Source: an uncultured Christensenella sp.
GTDB lineage: Bacteria > Bacillota > Clostridia > Christensenellales > UBA1242
Assembly: GCA_948471335.1 (NCBI GenBank)
Contig: CAOKRZ010000054.1
Coordinates: 1-6,047, forward strand
DNA: 6,047 bases
Direction of reading: 5' to 3'
Shown: one piece after another, positions 1-5,765 of the stretch
How the letters are laid out: each line of letters opens with the position of its first letter
Position numbering within the stretch: the first letter of the stretch is position 1
Notes under the pieces: generated by a model
The model's input: only the letters and a program-made list of their open reading frames with translations
Told to the model about the DNA's origin: nothing
Database searches by the model: none
Made by a program: the position numbers and the translations under genes

Positions 1-115
1 ACAAATCGGTAAAATATCCCTTTTTGCTTTTGACAAACTCACCAAAAACGATTTCTTCGCCTTCTTCCTTCCTTCTGTTTCTCACTTTTAAGATGTCAAT
101 GTTTTTGTTTAACAT
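1..115 (-). CDS. Unidentified protein, N-terminal 38 residues only (cut by left edge)
   Basis: An open frame starts at the ATG at 115-113 and runs off the left edge without a stop. The visible protein begins MLNKNIDILKVRNRR, continues with an acidic stretch (KEEGEE) and ends near KKGYFTDL. I do not recognise the family. No signal peptide or membrane segment is visible in these residues. The start is supported by GAGG at 123-120, four nt from the ATG, inside the longer purine run GAGGAAG. This run begins 2 nt after the stop codon of the upstream hydrolase (127-125). With a 9-nt gap, the gene is almost certainly the third member of the methyltransferase-hydrolase operon and is probably translated in a coupled way. 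It is called a gene because of its SD, its position and an open frame to the edge; its function is unknown. Confidence 0.6.
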   Translation of the reverse strand, partial: MLNKNIDILKVRNRRKEEGEEIVFGEFVKSKKGYFTDL

Positions 116-124
116 ACTTCCTCT

Positions 125-1093
125 TTAAATTAAATTCGTACTGAAAAAATCAACCATTTTGTCAAAAGGAATAATATCCGTTTTGTCATACAAATCTGTA
201 TGCACTGCATTTGGAATAAGAAGTAGCTCTTTATTTTTGCCTTTAAGCTTTTTAAAGGCTGTTTTTGAAAAATAGCATGAGTGCGCCTTTTTGCCATGCA
301 TAACAAGAACTGCACTTCGAATTTCATTGCTGTATGAAAGGATCTTGCCATTTATAAATGACAATGCTGAAGTTTTGTTCCAACCGCCATTTGAATTTAA
401 TGAGCGTTTGTGATACCCACGCTTTGTTTTGTAGTAGTCATAATAGTCCTTAACAAAGAAAGGTGCATCTTCAGGAAGTGGATCAACAACGCCGCCACCA
501 AGCTCATATGCTCCATTTTTGAAATCTTGAGTTCTTTGATCATTAAGTGCTTTTTTAAGCTGATACCTTTCTTCTTCCTTCGTTTTGTCAAAGTATCCAT
601 AAGCGTTCACCCTGCACATATCATACATAGTTGATGCAACTGTTGCTTTGATTCTCGTGTCGATTGCAGCGGCATTGAGCGCAATTCCGCCCCAACCGCA
701 AATGCCAATGATACCAATCTTTTCACTGTCAACATTGTCTTGGCAAGACAGAAAGTCAACAGCGGCACAAAAGTCTTCCGTGTTGATGTCTGGGCTTGCA
801 ACATAGCGTGGAGCGCCACCACTTTCACCAGTGAAAGAAGGGTCAAATGCAATGGTTAAAAATCCGCGTTCTGCCATAACTAAAGCGTAAAGCCCAGATG
901 CTTGTTCTTTAACCGCACCAAAAGGCCCACAAACTGCAATCGCAGGAAGCTTGCCTTTGGCATTTTTAGGCACATACATATCTGCCGCCAAAGTGATTCC
1001 AAATCTGTTTTGGAACGTCACCTTTTTGTGATTAACTTTTTTGCTTTTTGCAAAAGTCTTGTCCCACTTTGTTTCCAATTTTAATTCTTCCAA
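125..1093 (-). CDS. Alpha/beta hydrolase of the dienelactone hydrolase/YcjY-like type
   Basis: This 322-residue protein is probably a cytoplasmic hydrolase; the substrate is unknown. No signal peptide is visible. Family features in order are an N-terminal beta region around FGITLAADMYVP (31-42), the oxyanion-loop region AVCGPFGA (53-60), a strand plus loop at FDPSFTGESGG (83-93), the nucleophile elbow GIIGICGWGG (127-136), the late strand VLVMHGKKAHSCYFSK (262-277) and the histidine motif NAVHTDLYD (295-303). Cys132 and His298 are the likely catalytic residues. The elbow has one residue more than a standard G-x-S/C-x-G, and the usual late-strand acid position appears to be Ala270. The start is TTG (1093-1091), with GAGG at 1105-1102, eight nt away. 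The nearby ATG at 1098-1096 is out of frame and stops after five codons. It lies 18 nt after the methyltransferase gene and 9 nt before the left-edge gene. The fold is fairly certain; the reaction is not. Confidence 0.85.
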   Translation of the reverse strand: MEELKLETKWDKTFAKSKKVNHKKVTFQNRFGITLAADMYVPKNAKGKLPAIAVCGPFGAVKEQASGLYALVMAERGFLTIAFDPSFTGESGGAPRYVASPDINTEDFCAAVDFLSCQDNVDSEKIGIIGICGWGGIALNAAAIDTRIKATVASTMYDMCRVNAYGYFDKTKEEERYQLKKALNDQRTQDFKNGAYELGGGVVDPLPEDAPFFVKDYYDYYKTKRGYHKRSLNSNGGWNKTSALSFINGKILSYSNEIRSAVLVMHGKKAHSCYFSKTAFKKLKGKNKELLLIPNAVHTDLYDKTDIIPFDKMVDFFSTNLI

Positions 1094-1101
1094 ATCATTT
1101 T

Positions 1102-1105
1102 CCTC
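1102..1105 (-). promoter_or_regulatory. Shine-Dalgarno site that selects the TTG start of the hydrolase
   Basis: GAGG on the minus strand lies eight nt before the TTG at 1093-1091, which is good spacing. It lies only three nt before the out-of-frame ATG at 1098-1096, which opens a five-codon frame (M I W K N, then stop). The SD spacing and the conserved protein together place the start at TTG. Confidence 0.7.
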
Positions 1106-1111
1106 GTTTGT

Positions 1112-1711
1112 TTATTTTGTTTTGATCAAAATTGCGGTATACCAACCGTCGTCACGACCTTCTCTATAGTCCACGCGGTCATACTCTTCTTTAAACTCAA
1201 AATTTTTGAATTTCGGATTTTTCTCAATAAACTCATGGAATGTCTCTTTGTTAAACTCACAAAAGTGTTTTCCAGATTTGTTGTTATATTCTCTTTCGCC
1301 AAGCCTTGCGTTAAAAAGGAAAGCTCCGCCGACCTTCAAAGCTTTATAGATTTTTTCAACAACCTGAGAAAGCTCATCTTTGTCAAGGTGATGAATTGAC
1401 GCCATTGCCCAAACGCCATCAAATTCGTTGTTAAAATTTATGTCTTGAAACATCATGCACTCAACTGGTTGCTTAAGCAGATTGCTTGCAAATTTGCAAA
1501 ACTCTTGCCCGCCATCGATCGCTGTCACTTTGTATCCCATATTCTTGAAATGGAAAGAGTCTCTCCCGCTTCCACATCCGATATCCAAAATGTGTCCACC
1601 TTCTGGAACATACTTCAAAAACTTTTTATAGTCACTTGAAAAGTCAACATTGATTGTTCTCATAATGTAATCAGCATAGCTGCTGTCAAAAATTTCGTGT
1701 GTGTTGTTCAT
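1112..1711 (-). CDS. Class I SAM-dependent methyltransferase (TehB/Methyltransf_11/25-like)
   Basis: This is a 199-residue soluble enzyme expected to transfer a methyl group from S-adenosylmethionine to an unknown small molecule. The Rossmann motifs are complete. Motif I is ILDIGCGSGRDS (41-52), the acidic ribose-binding residue is Asp66 in TAIDGG, the adenine-side Asp is Asp90 in MFQDINF, motif IV is FDGVWAMASIHHL (98-109), and the later GGAFLF strand is at 128-133. The length suits a single-domain methyltransferase. The frame opens 12 codons upstream, but that stretch contains the SD itself. The ATG at 1711-1709 has AAGGAG nine nt upstream, so I chose it. It is the first gene of a unit that continues with the alpha/beta hydrolase, and a good extended -10 promoter lies about 50 nt upstream. 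The class is secure; the substrate cannot be predicted. Resemblance to TehB in motif I does not establish tellurite resistance. Confidence 0.88.
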   Translation of the reverse strand: MNNTHEIFDSSYADYIMRTINVDFSSDYKKFLKYVPEGGHILDIGCGSGRDSFHFKNMGYKVTAIDGGQEFCKFASNLLKQPVECMMFQDINFNNEFDGVWAMASIHHLDKDELSQVVEKIYKALKVGGAFLFNARLGEREYNNKSGKHFCEFNKETFHEFIEKNPKFKNFEFKEEYDRVDYREGRDDGWYTAILIKTK

Positions 1712-1720
1712 AGCCTTTTG

Positions 1721-1726
1721 CTCCTT
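1721..1726 (-). promoter_or_regulatory. Shine-Dalgarno site of the methyltransferase gene
   Basis: AAGGAG on the minus strand lies nine nt before the ATG at 1711-1709. It falls inside the longer open frame, so it argues for the shorter 199-residue protein. Confidence 0.75.
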
Positions 1727-1762
1727 TTTTTCTCCTTGATATCCCAATCAACTTTTTTTTCA

Positions 1763-1790
1763 ATAATAACACAAAAAACAAAAAAATCAA
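1763..1790 (-). promoter_or_regulatory. Sigma-A-type promoter with extended -10 for the methyltransferase unit
   Basis: On the minus strand, TTGATT (1790-1785) is followed by a 16-nt spacer and TATTAT (1768-1763). The -10 is preceded by TGT (1771-1769), giving an extended -10 TG-N-TATTAT. Transcription would start near 1756 and leave a leader of about 45 nt that includes the AAGGAG site. The -35 lies within the right-hand part of the transcribed hairpin of the preceding gene, so terminator and promoter share DNA. The call rests on motif match and position only. Confidence 0.6.
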
Positions 1791-1818
1791 AGCAGAATTC
1801 ATACTTTGATTTTTTGTT
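1777..1818 (-). terminator. Rho-independent-type terminator after the membrane protein gene
   Basis: AAAAAATCAAAG (1781-1792) pairs perfectly over 12 bp with CTTTGATTTTTT (1804-1815), leaving an 11-nt loop that contains GAATTC. Skipping A1780 adds three more pairs (1777-1779 with 1816-1818). Read on the minus strand, the stem runs into a long T-rich tract that continues to about 1773 with one G. It lies about 35 nt past the stop of the membrane protein gene. The stem has few G-C pairs, so it may be weak. Its A/T symmetry could also let it act in the plus direction, although I see no convergent gene. Confidence 0.6.
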
Positions 1819-1850
1819 AAGTTTTTCATTTTAAAAGAATCAAATCATAT

Positions 1851-2840
1851 TCAACTCTCTTTTCGTTTTCCAGCTTTACTCTTTGTTTTTTCTTCAGTCG
1901 TTTCAAAAGTCTCTTCTCTCTTTTTAATTGGAAGGATTGAATATATGGCAAAGCATATGCTTGCTGTTGTAATTGGCAATAGGCTTAATGCAGCAGGCAA
2001 AGCTCCTTCCATTCCATCAACTTCATAATAAAGACGTATTGATTTTATTTTGTATACATCAGTATTATAATCATACAATCTCAGGCTACTACTTTCATTT
2101 GGCTCGATTTCAATATAATAATTACTAGAATATATAACACTCTCGTCATCTGTATAATACTCAAGCATTATATACACATTTGTGATCTTTTTATCTGAAT
2201 TATTCGTGGTCTCTAAATATACATAATTGTATCTCCCTATAATTATTTCAGATGTAACATTTGCGTTTGGCAGAATAAAAAGAGTCAAAGATGCAACCAA
2301 GCTTAAAGCGGCCATTGTCAAACTTACAATCCCGCCGATAAGCCTCTTTTTCTTAGATATGTCTTTTGCACTTTCCGCAGTTTCATTTGATTTAAGAACC
2401 CAAAATTGCAAAATGCGAGAAGTCAAATAAAATGCAATGGCGAATATTTCAAGCATAAACGTGCCAAAAGCGGAAATAACTTCAGCCTTCACTGTTGTTA
2501 CGTAATAGTATGTTGTTGGCTTCAAAAGACATGTTATAACAATCATAAAAATGAAAAATGTAGAAAAATATATTGTTTCAACATATTTGAACTTGTTTTT
2601 TGTGAAAAAGTTTAAACAGCTTATAAACAGTCCTATAACACCAAACACAAAAATTGCCCAGCACATATTGGTTAAATAAACATTGATATAATAGCGATAC
2701 AAACTTCCACTATCATTCATCAATGCGCCCATCCAAGGTGTTGTGATTGCATTTATAAGTGCCGTGATTGTCATTCCCAAAAGAATAACAAATAAAACCG
2801 CCCCACAAATATTGTTTATTTTCTTAACTCTCTCTTTCAT
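1851..2840 (-). CDS. Uncharacterised six-helix membrane protein with a soluble domain before the last helix
   Basis: I do not recognise this 329-residue protein. Hydrophobic segments lie at about 11-32, 55-76, 87-106, 119-143, 166-191 and 280-303. About 88 polar residues separate helices 5 and 6. This segment is rich in Tyr, Asn and Ser with alternating hydrophobic residues (for example NVYIMLEYYT at 211-220), suggesting a small beta-rich domain. The tail from about 304 is highly charged (KKREE, then KSKAGKRKES) and, with other basic loops (KNKFK, KKKR), would be cytoplasmic by the positive-inside rule. That puts the 192-279 domain outside. No catalytic, ATP-binding or lipobox motif is visible. 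The ATG at 2840-2838 has a perfect AGGAGG four nt upstream, overlapping the end of the acetyltransferase reading frame. A hairpin terminator follows. The gene is certain; a role in the cell envelope is only a guess. Confidence 0.8.
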   Translation of the reverse strand: MKERVKKINNICGAVLFVILLGMTITALINAITTPWMGALMNDSGSLYRYYINVYLTNMCWAIFVFGVIGLFISCLNFFTKNKFKYVETIYFSTFFIFMIVITCLLKPTTYYYVTTVKAEVISAFGTFMLEIFAIAFYLTSRILQFWVLKSNETAESAKDISKKKRLIGGIVSLTMAALSLVASLTLFILPNANVTSEIIIGRYNYVYLETTNNSDKKITNVYIMLEYYTDDESVIYSSNYYIEIEPNESSSLRLYDYNTDVYKIKSIRLYYEVDGMEGALPAALSLLPITTASICFAIYSILPIKKREETFETTEEKTKSKAGKRKES

Positions 2841-2844
2841 ATAT

Positions 2845-2850
2845 CCTCCT
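2845..2850 (-). promoter_or_regulatory. Consensus AGGAGG Shine-Dalgarno overlapping the upstream stop codon
   Basis: AGGAGG on the minus strand lies four nt before the ATG at 2840. Its first two bases are the last two of the TAG (2851-2849) that would end the restored acetyltransferase. This layout is typical of translational coupling. The frameshift ends upstream translation at 3081, so coupling would be lost and the membrane protein would rely on this SD alone. Confidence 0.7.
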
Positions 2851-3425
2851 AAATCTGTTTCCTATAGCCAAGTTTTTCCCATTCATTTCTCAAAAGCCCG
2901 AAATTTAAAATATCTAAATACTTACCATTTTTGATTCTCGCCTCTCTGTCCGTACCTTCATGCGTAAAGCCAAGTTTAAGCGCAAGCGCCTCACTTGCCT
3001 TGTTACCGCCCCAAACAAAAGCTTGAATTCTATGTATGTCAAAGTTTGAGAAAATGTGATTTATAAGTGCACTTGCTGCTTCAAAAGCGATGCCTTGCCT
3101 GTGATAGTTTACGTTTTATGCCCCAGCCTATTTCGCAAAGCTTATGCTCTTCAAAAACGTCTTCAACTGAAACGCTTCCAACAACCTTATTTTCCTTTTT
3201 CAAAACAATCGCCCAAGTCATTTCTGGCTCTTTGTGCTTGTTATAGCCCTTCACTAACTTTTCAAGGCCTTTTCGATATTCTTCCTTATTCGCTCTAGGC
3301 TTACCTGGCAAAAATTCATGATATTTTGGATTTGATCGATACTCAACATAATCGTCCAAATCTTCCATAACATATTGGCGAAGCAATAACCTTTCAGTTT
3401 CAATGTTCACAACCTTAATTTTCAT
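2849..3425 (-). pseudogene. RimJ/RimL-type GNAT N-acetyltransferase, frameshifted
   Basis: Two overlapping frames together encode one GNAT-fold acetyltransferase, the family that transfers acetyl from acetyl-CoA to an amine such as a protein N-terminus. The first part starts MKIKVVNIETERLLLR and runs to CEIGWGI (about residue 103). It then leaves the frame and stops at TGA 3083-3081. In the other frame the family sequence resumes at once as NVNYHRQGIAFEAASALI, including the acetyl-CoA loop, then VWGGNKASEALALKLGF, and ends at TAG 2851-2849. Removing one A from the four-A run (3114-3117, T on the plus strand) restores a 191-residue protein of normal length. The truncated product lacks the cofactor-binding half and should be inactive. 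The start is the ATG at 3425 with GAGGGGG upstream; the in-frame ATG at 3443 lies inside the -10 element. Both halves look well conserved, so the change is recent or a sequencing error. Confidence 0.85.
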
Positions 3426-3428
3426 AAT

Positions 3429-3450
3429 CCCCCTCAGATTCATTATAACA
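3429..3450 (-). promoter_or_regulatory. Extended -10 promoter and immediately adjacent SD for the acetyltransferase unit
   Basis: On the minus strand, TGT (3450-3448) precedes a perfect TATAAT (3447-3442), followed six nt later by GAGGGGG (3435-3429) and then ATT and the ATG at 3425. A start site six to seven nt past the -10 falls at about 3435, so the leader would be only about 10 nt, with the SD at its 5' end. There is no good -35 at 16-18 nt spacing, which is common for TG-N-TATAAT promoters. It would drive the acetyltransferase and the membrane protein. Confidence 0.6.
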
Positions 3451-3510
3451 TAATTTAATCAATTCGTTTACTTTCAACACGATTTTTTTCAAGAAACTTA
3501 AGATTTTTTG

Positions 3511-5169
3511 CTAAAAATATATCACTTTATCACAAATATTGGTAAGTCGCGAATCATGCGATACGACAATGACAATTGAATTTTTCTTAAGCTGTGACAA
3601 TATTTTCAAAATTTGCTCGACATTTTTTGGATCCAATTCATTGGTCGGTTCGTCTAAGATATACAGCTGAGCTTGCTTAATTAATGCCCTGGCAATGTTA
3701 ATCCTCTTTTTCTCGCCTCCTGAAAGCGTGCGTTCAAAACCTTCTTCTTTATCAGCGTTTGCTTCAAGAATTTTATCAATACCTAAGCTCTTGATAATTT
3801 TTTCAGCTTTTTTATTAATTTGAAGATCAGGATAAAGAAGGTTCACTTTTAACGCTCTGTCAAAAAGTTCCATTTCTTGCAACGCATAAGAAATTTTGTC
3901 ATCATCAAAAAACAACGAATCAACTTTTTGAGAGTCATTCACAATGATTTCTCCGCCTTCACGTTCTCTAAGACCAAGAAGGGCTTGAACTATTGAAGAT
4001 TTTCCAGATCCGCTTGGACCAGCAAGCGCAACCATTTCCCCTTTGCCAAAACAAACGTTAAAATTGTCTAAGTGAAAAGAACCAAACTTCAAACAAATGT
4101 CCTTCATTTCAATTTTGTTGATCTCATTAATCTCTGGCTTGTTTGCAGGCTCGGCAATAATATTTTCTTCTCTTGGCTTAATCAAATTTATTCTGCTGAT
4201 CTTGATTGCATTTTGCTGCAAGCTTGAGATGTTATATCCAAACCCCTCAATTGGGTCATAAACATTCAAAATGTAGCCCAGCAAAAGCACAGCCGACGAA
4301 ATAGAAAGCACGCCAGAAACAGTATGGCTGTTTGCAATGATCACTGCAGCTGCCATTGAGCCATATTCCAAAAACATAACAACAGCCCAATAAGTCCAGC
4401 CTATCCAACTTCTCTTTTTGACATTTGAATAATAATTGTCGTTAAAACCTTTCAATCTGCTTTTTTCATATGCAAAACACTTAAACAAGCTTATAAACGG
4501 CAAATTGGTTATGCTGTTAAGAAATAAATTGTTGATCTTCCCTTTGCAAACTTCCACATTCACAAGCGGCTTGCGTTCAAATATAACTCTTAAATACGCA
4601 CAAATAAGCAAAAGAACACTTGCGCCCAAAATCATAATTACAACAGCCCAGTCAATCAAGCCTATGTAAGTTATTGAAAGCACGAACGAAGCAATCGGCG
4701 GAATAATGGCAATAAACAGAGTTTCAATAAAATCTTGAATTGTGTCAGTTGAACTTTTGATCAAATAACAAAGTTCACCCTTTGACATCTCTAGGTCCAT
4801 ATTTTTACGTGGCGTCAAAGCCCATTTTAGAGCCCGATCATTGATTTGATTTGTAAGTTTACCGCTTGCCGCCCAAAGCCCATAATATGCAGAAGAGCCA
4901 ATCATCCATAATATAAAAACAAGTGAAAAAACAAAGATAGACACAGCCACAATGCTCCAGCTGTCTGGAAGCGCAATGCCAAATATTGTTGGAGTTTCCC
5001 CTTCAAGTTTTGCAACAACTGCAGCTATACACTGAATTGGCATAAGCGCCGCAAAAGCACGTATAAAAAGCGCGATAAACATTGGGACACAACAAACCTT
5101 TTGGAGAGGAGTTGTGACCTTCCAAAGAATTTTTATAGCAGATATAATTGAGCCTTTCTCTTTTTTCAT
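3511..5169 (-). CDS. ABC exporter half-transporter (membrane domain fused to ATPase)
   Basis: This 552-residue inner-membrane protein should work as a dimer that uses ATP to move an unknown substrate, most likely outward. The N-terminal half has about six membrane segments, near 26-50, 71-93, 150-172, 174-196, 257-279 and 286-305. The nucleotide-binding domain begins near 352 and has every key motif: Walker A GPSGSGKS (384-391), Q-loop Gln431 in YALQEMELF, signature LSGGE (482-486), Walker B LYILDE with catalytic Glu507, D-loop NELD (510-513) and H-loop His538. It should therefore be an active ATPase. The protein stops 14 residues after His538 and lacks the usual exporter tail with a GRIVE-G-H-type stretch; the downstream DNA does not encode one in frame. 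The ATG at 5169 has AAGGA five nt upstream. The gene lies 8 nt after the Nudix gene and is cotranscribed with it. No second half-transporter is visible, so a homodimer is likely. Substrates could be peptides, lipids or drugs. Confidence 0.9.
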   Translation of the reverse strand: MKKEKGSIISAIKILWKVTTPLQKVCCVPMFIALFIRAFAALMPIQCIAAVVAKLEGETPTIFGIALPDSWSIVAVSIFVFSLVFILWMIGSSAYYGLWAASGKLTNQINDRALKWALTPRKNMDLEMSKGELCYLIKSSTDTIQDFIETLFIAIIPPIASFVLSITYIGLIDWAVVIMILGASVLLLICAYLRVIFERKPLVNVEVCKGKINNLFLNSITNLPFISLFKCFAYEKSRLKGFNDNYYSNVKKRSWIGWTYWAVVMFLEYGSMAAAVIIANSHTVSGVLSISSAVLLLGYILNVYDPIEGFGYNISSLQQNAIKISRINLIKPREENIIAEPANKPEINEINKIEMKDICLKFGSFHLDNFNVCFGKGEMVALAGPSGSGKSSIVQALLGLREREGGEIIVNDSQKVDSLFFDDDKISYALQEMELFDRALKVNLLYPDLQINKKAEKIIKSLGIDKILEANADKEEGFERTLSGGEKKRINIARALIKQAQLYILDEPTNELDPKNVEQILKILSQLKKNSIVIVVSHDSRLTNICDKVIYF

Positions 5170-5177
5170 TTATGTCC

Positions 5178-5741
5178 TTATAATTTTAAAGTTTGAATTT
5201 TTTTCATTATTTTTTTGTATATAGGTTTCATGTGCAGTTCTGTGGATTTTTCAATAAGTTCATCAAAAGTCATCCATGCCACGCCACTATTTTCATCAGG
5301 TTTTATTTTGATTTCATCCTCTTCGGCAGCTTCAAATAGATATGTAACATTTAGGTGTATGTGTGCAGGCACATATTTGCCTCTTTTGACATGCCCTAAA
5401 ACAGGAATGCTTTCAATAGAGATTGGGCTTTCACTTAATAGTTTATAATTTTTGAGTGAAGTTTCTTCTTCAAGTTCTTTCCTTGCAACATACAGCATAT
5501 CGTCATCGCCATCAGCATGCCCGCCACCCCAAGTCCATGATTTGTAGATATTGTGATATGTGCATAAAACTTTATCATGCGATTTATTTAACACAATATA
5601 AGAACTTGTCAAATGTGCCATTTCATTTTCACGAGTTAAAATTTGCTCCTTCTTTTCACAGTCAATAAAAAACTGCTTGTCCTTTTCTTCTTGCTCATTG
5701 AAAGGAACATACTTCTTAATCATTTCAATCGTTTTGCTCAT
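5178..5741 (-). CDS. Nudix hydrolase
   Basis: This is a 187-residue cytoplasmic enzyme predicted to split a nucleoside diphosphate linked to another group; the substrate is unknown. The Nudix box runs from Gly74 to Leu96. It follows WTWGG and reads G74-x5-D80-x7-K88-E89-L-x-E92-E93-x-S95-L96. The metal-binding glutamates are present, but three consensus positions differ: Glu to Asp80, Arg to Lys88 and Gly to Ser95. Downstream, AHIHLNVTYLFEA (126-138) and DENSGVAWM (149-157) fit the subgroup with W-S/T-W-x-GGHADGD-type boxes. The frame opens at a GTG (5762), but I chose the ATG at 5741 because GGGAG lies seven nt upstream; the GTG has no SD. The stop at 5180-5178 falls at the edge of the exporter's SD (TAAGGA), implying coupled translation. 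The family is secure; the specificity is not. Confidence 0.9.
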   Translation of the reverse strand: MSKTIEMIKKYVPFNEQEEKDKQFFIDCEKKEQILTRENEMAHLTSSYIVLNKSHDKVLCTYHNIYKSWTWGGGHADGDDDMLYVARKELEEETSLKNYKLLSESPISIESIPVLGHVKRGKYVPAHIHLNVTYLFEAAEEDEIKIKPDENSGVAWMTFDELIEKSTELHMKPIYKKIMKKIQTLKL

Positions 5742-5748
5742 TTTCATT

Positions 5749-5753
5749 CTCCC
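5749..5753 (-). promoter_or_regulatory. Shine-Dalgarno site that selects the Nudix start
   Basis: GGGAG on the minus strand lies seven nt before the ATG at 5741-5739 and only one nt before the in-frame ATG at 5747. The GTG at 5762 lies upstream of the SD. This supports the 187-residue product over longer forms. An out-of-frame ATG at 5757-5755 opens only ten codons. Confidence 0.65.
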
Positions 5754-5765
5754 ACATGGCACTTT

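Noticed and set aside
410..634. Plus-strand open frames across the window
   Set aside because: All lie antisense to well-supported minus-strand genes, have low-complexity or family-less sequence and lack convincing SD sites; they are shadows.
1112..1711. Tellurite resistance methyltransferase (tehB)
   Set aside because: Only the general Rossmann motifs support the resemblance; no partner tehA-like transporter or other resistance gene is present, so no symbol is given.
1712..1747. Twelve-codon N-terminal extension of the methyltransferase
   Set aside because: These codons contain the SD (AAGGAG) of the better ATG at 1711, and the motif spacing fits the shorter form.
3081..3083. TGA read as Trp (Mollicute code) to extend the first acetyltransferase frame
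   Set aside because: The sequence past this TGA in the same frame is not GNAT-like, Trp is coded by TGG throughout, and TGA ends the membrane protein at 1851-1853.
3444..3510. Possible terminator after the ABC exporter (CTTAAG and nearby T-runs)
   Set aside because: The best minus-strand stem is about five pairs with a wobble, and the following tract is A-rich rather than T-rich in the transcript direction. The exporter unit may read through.
5742..5762. Seven-codon extension of the Nudix protein from GTG
   Set aside because: The GTG has no SD, and GGGAG lies downstream of it at good spacing to the ATG at 5741.
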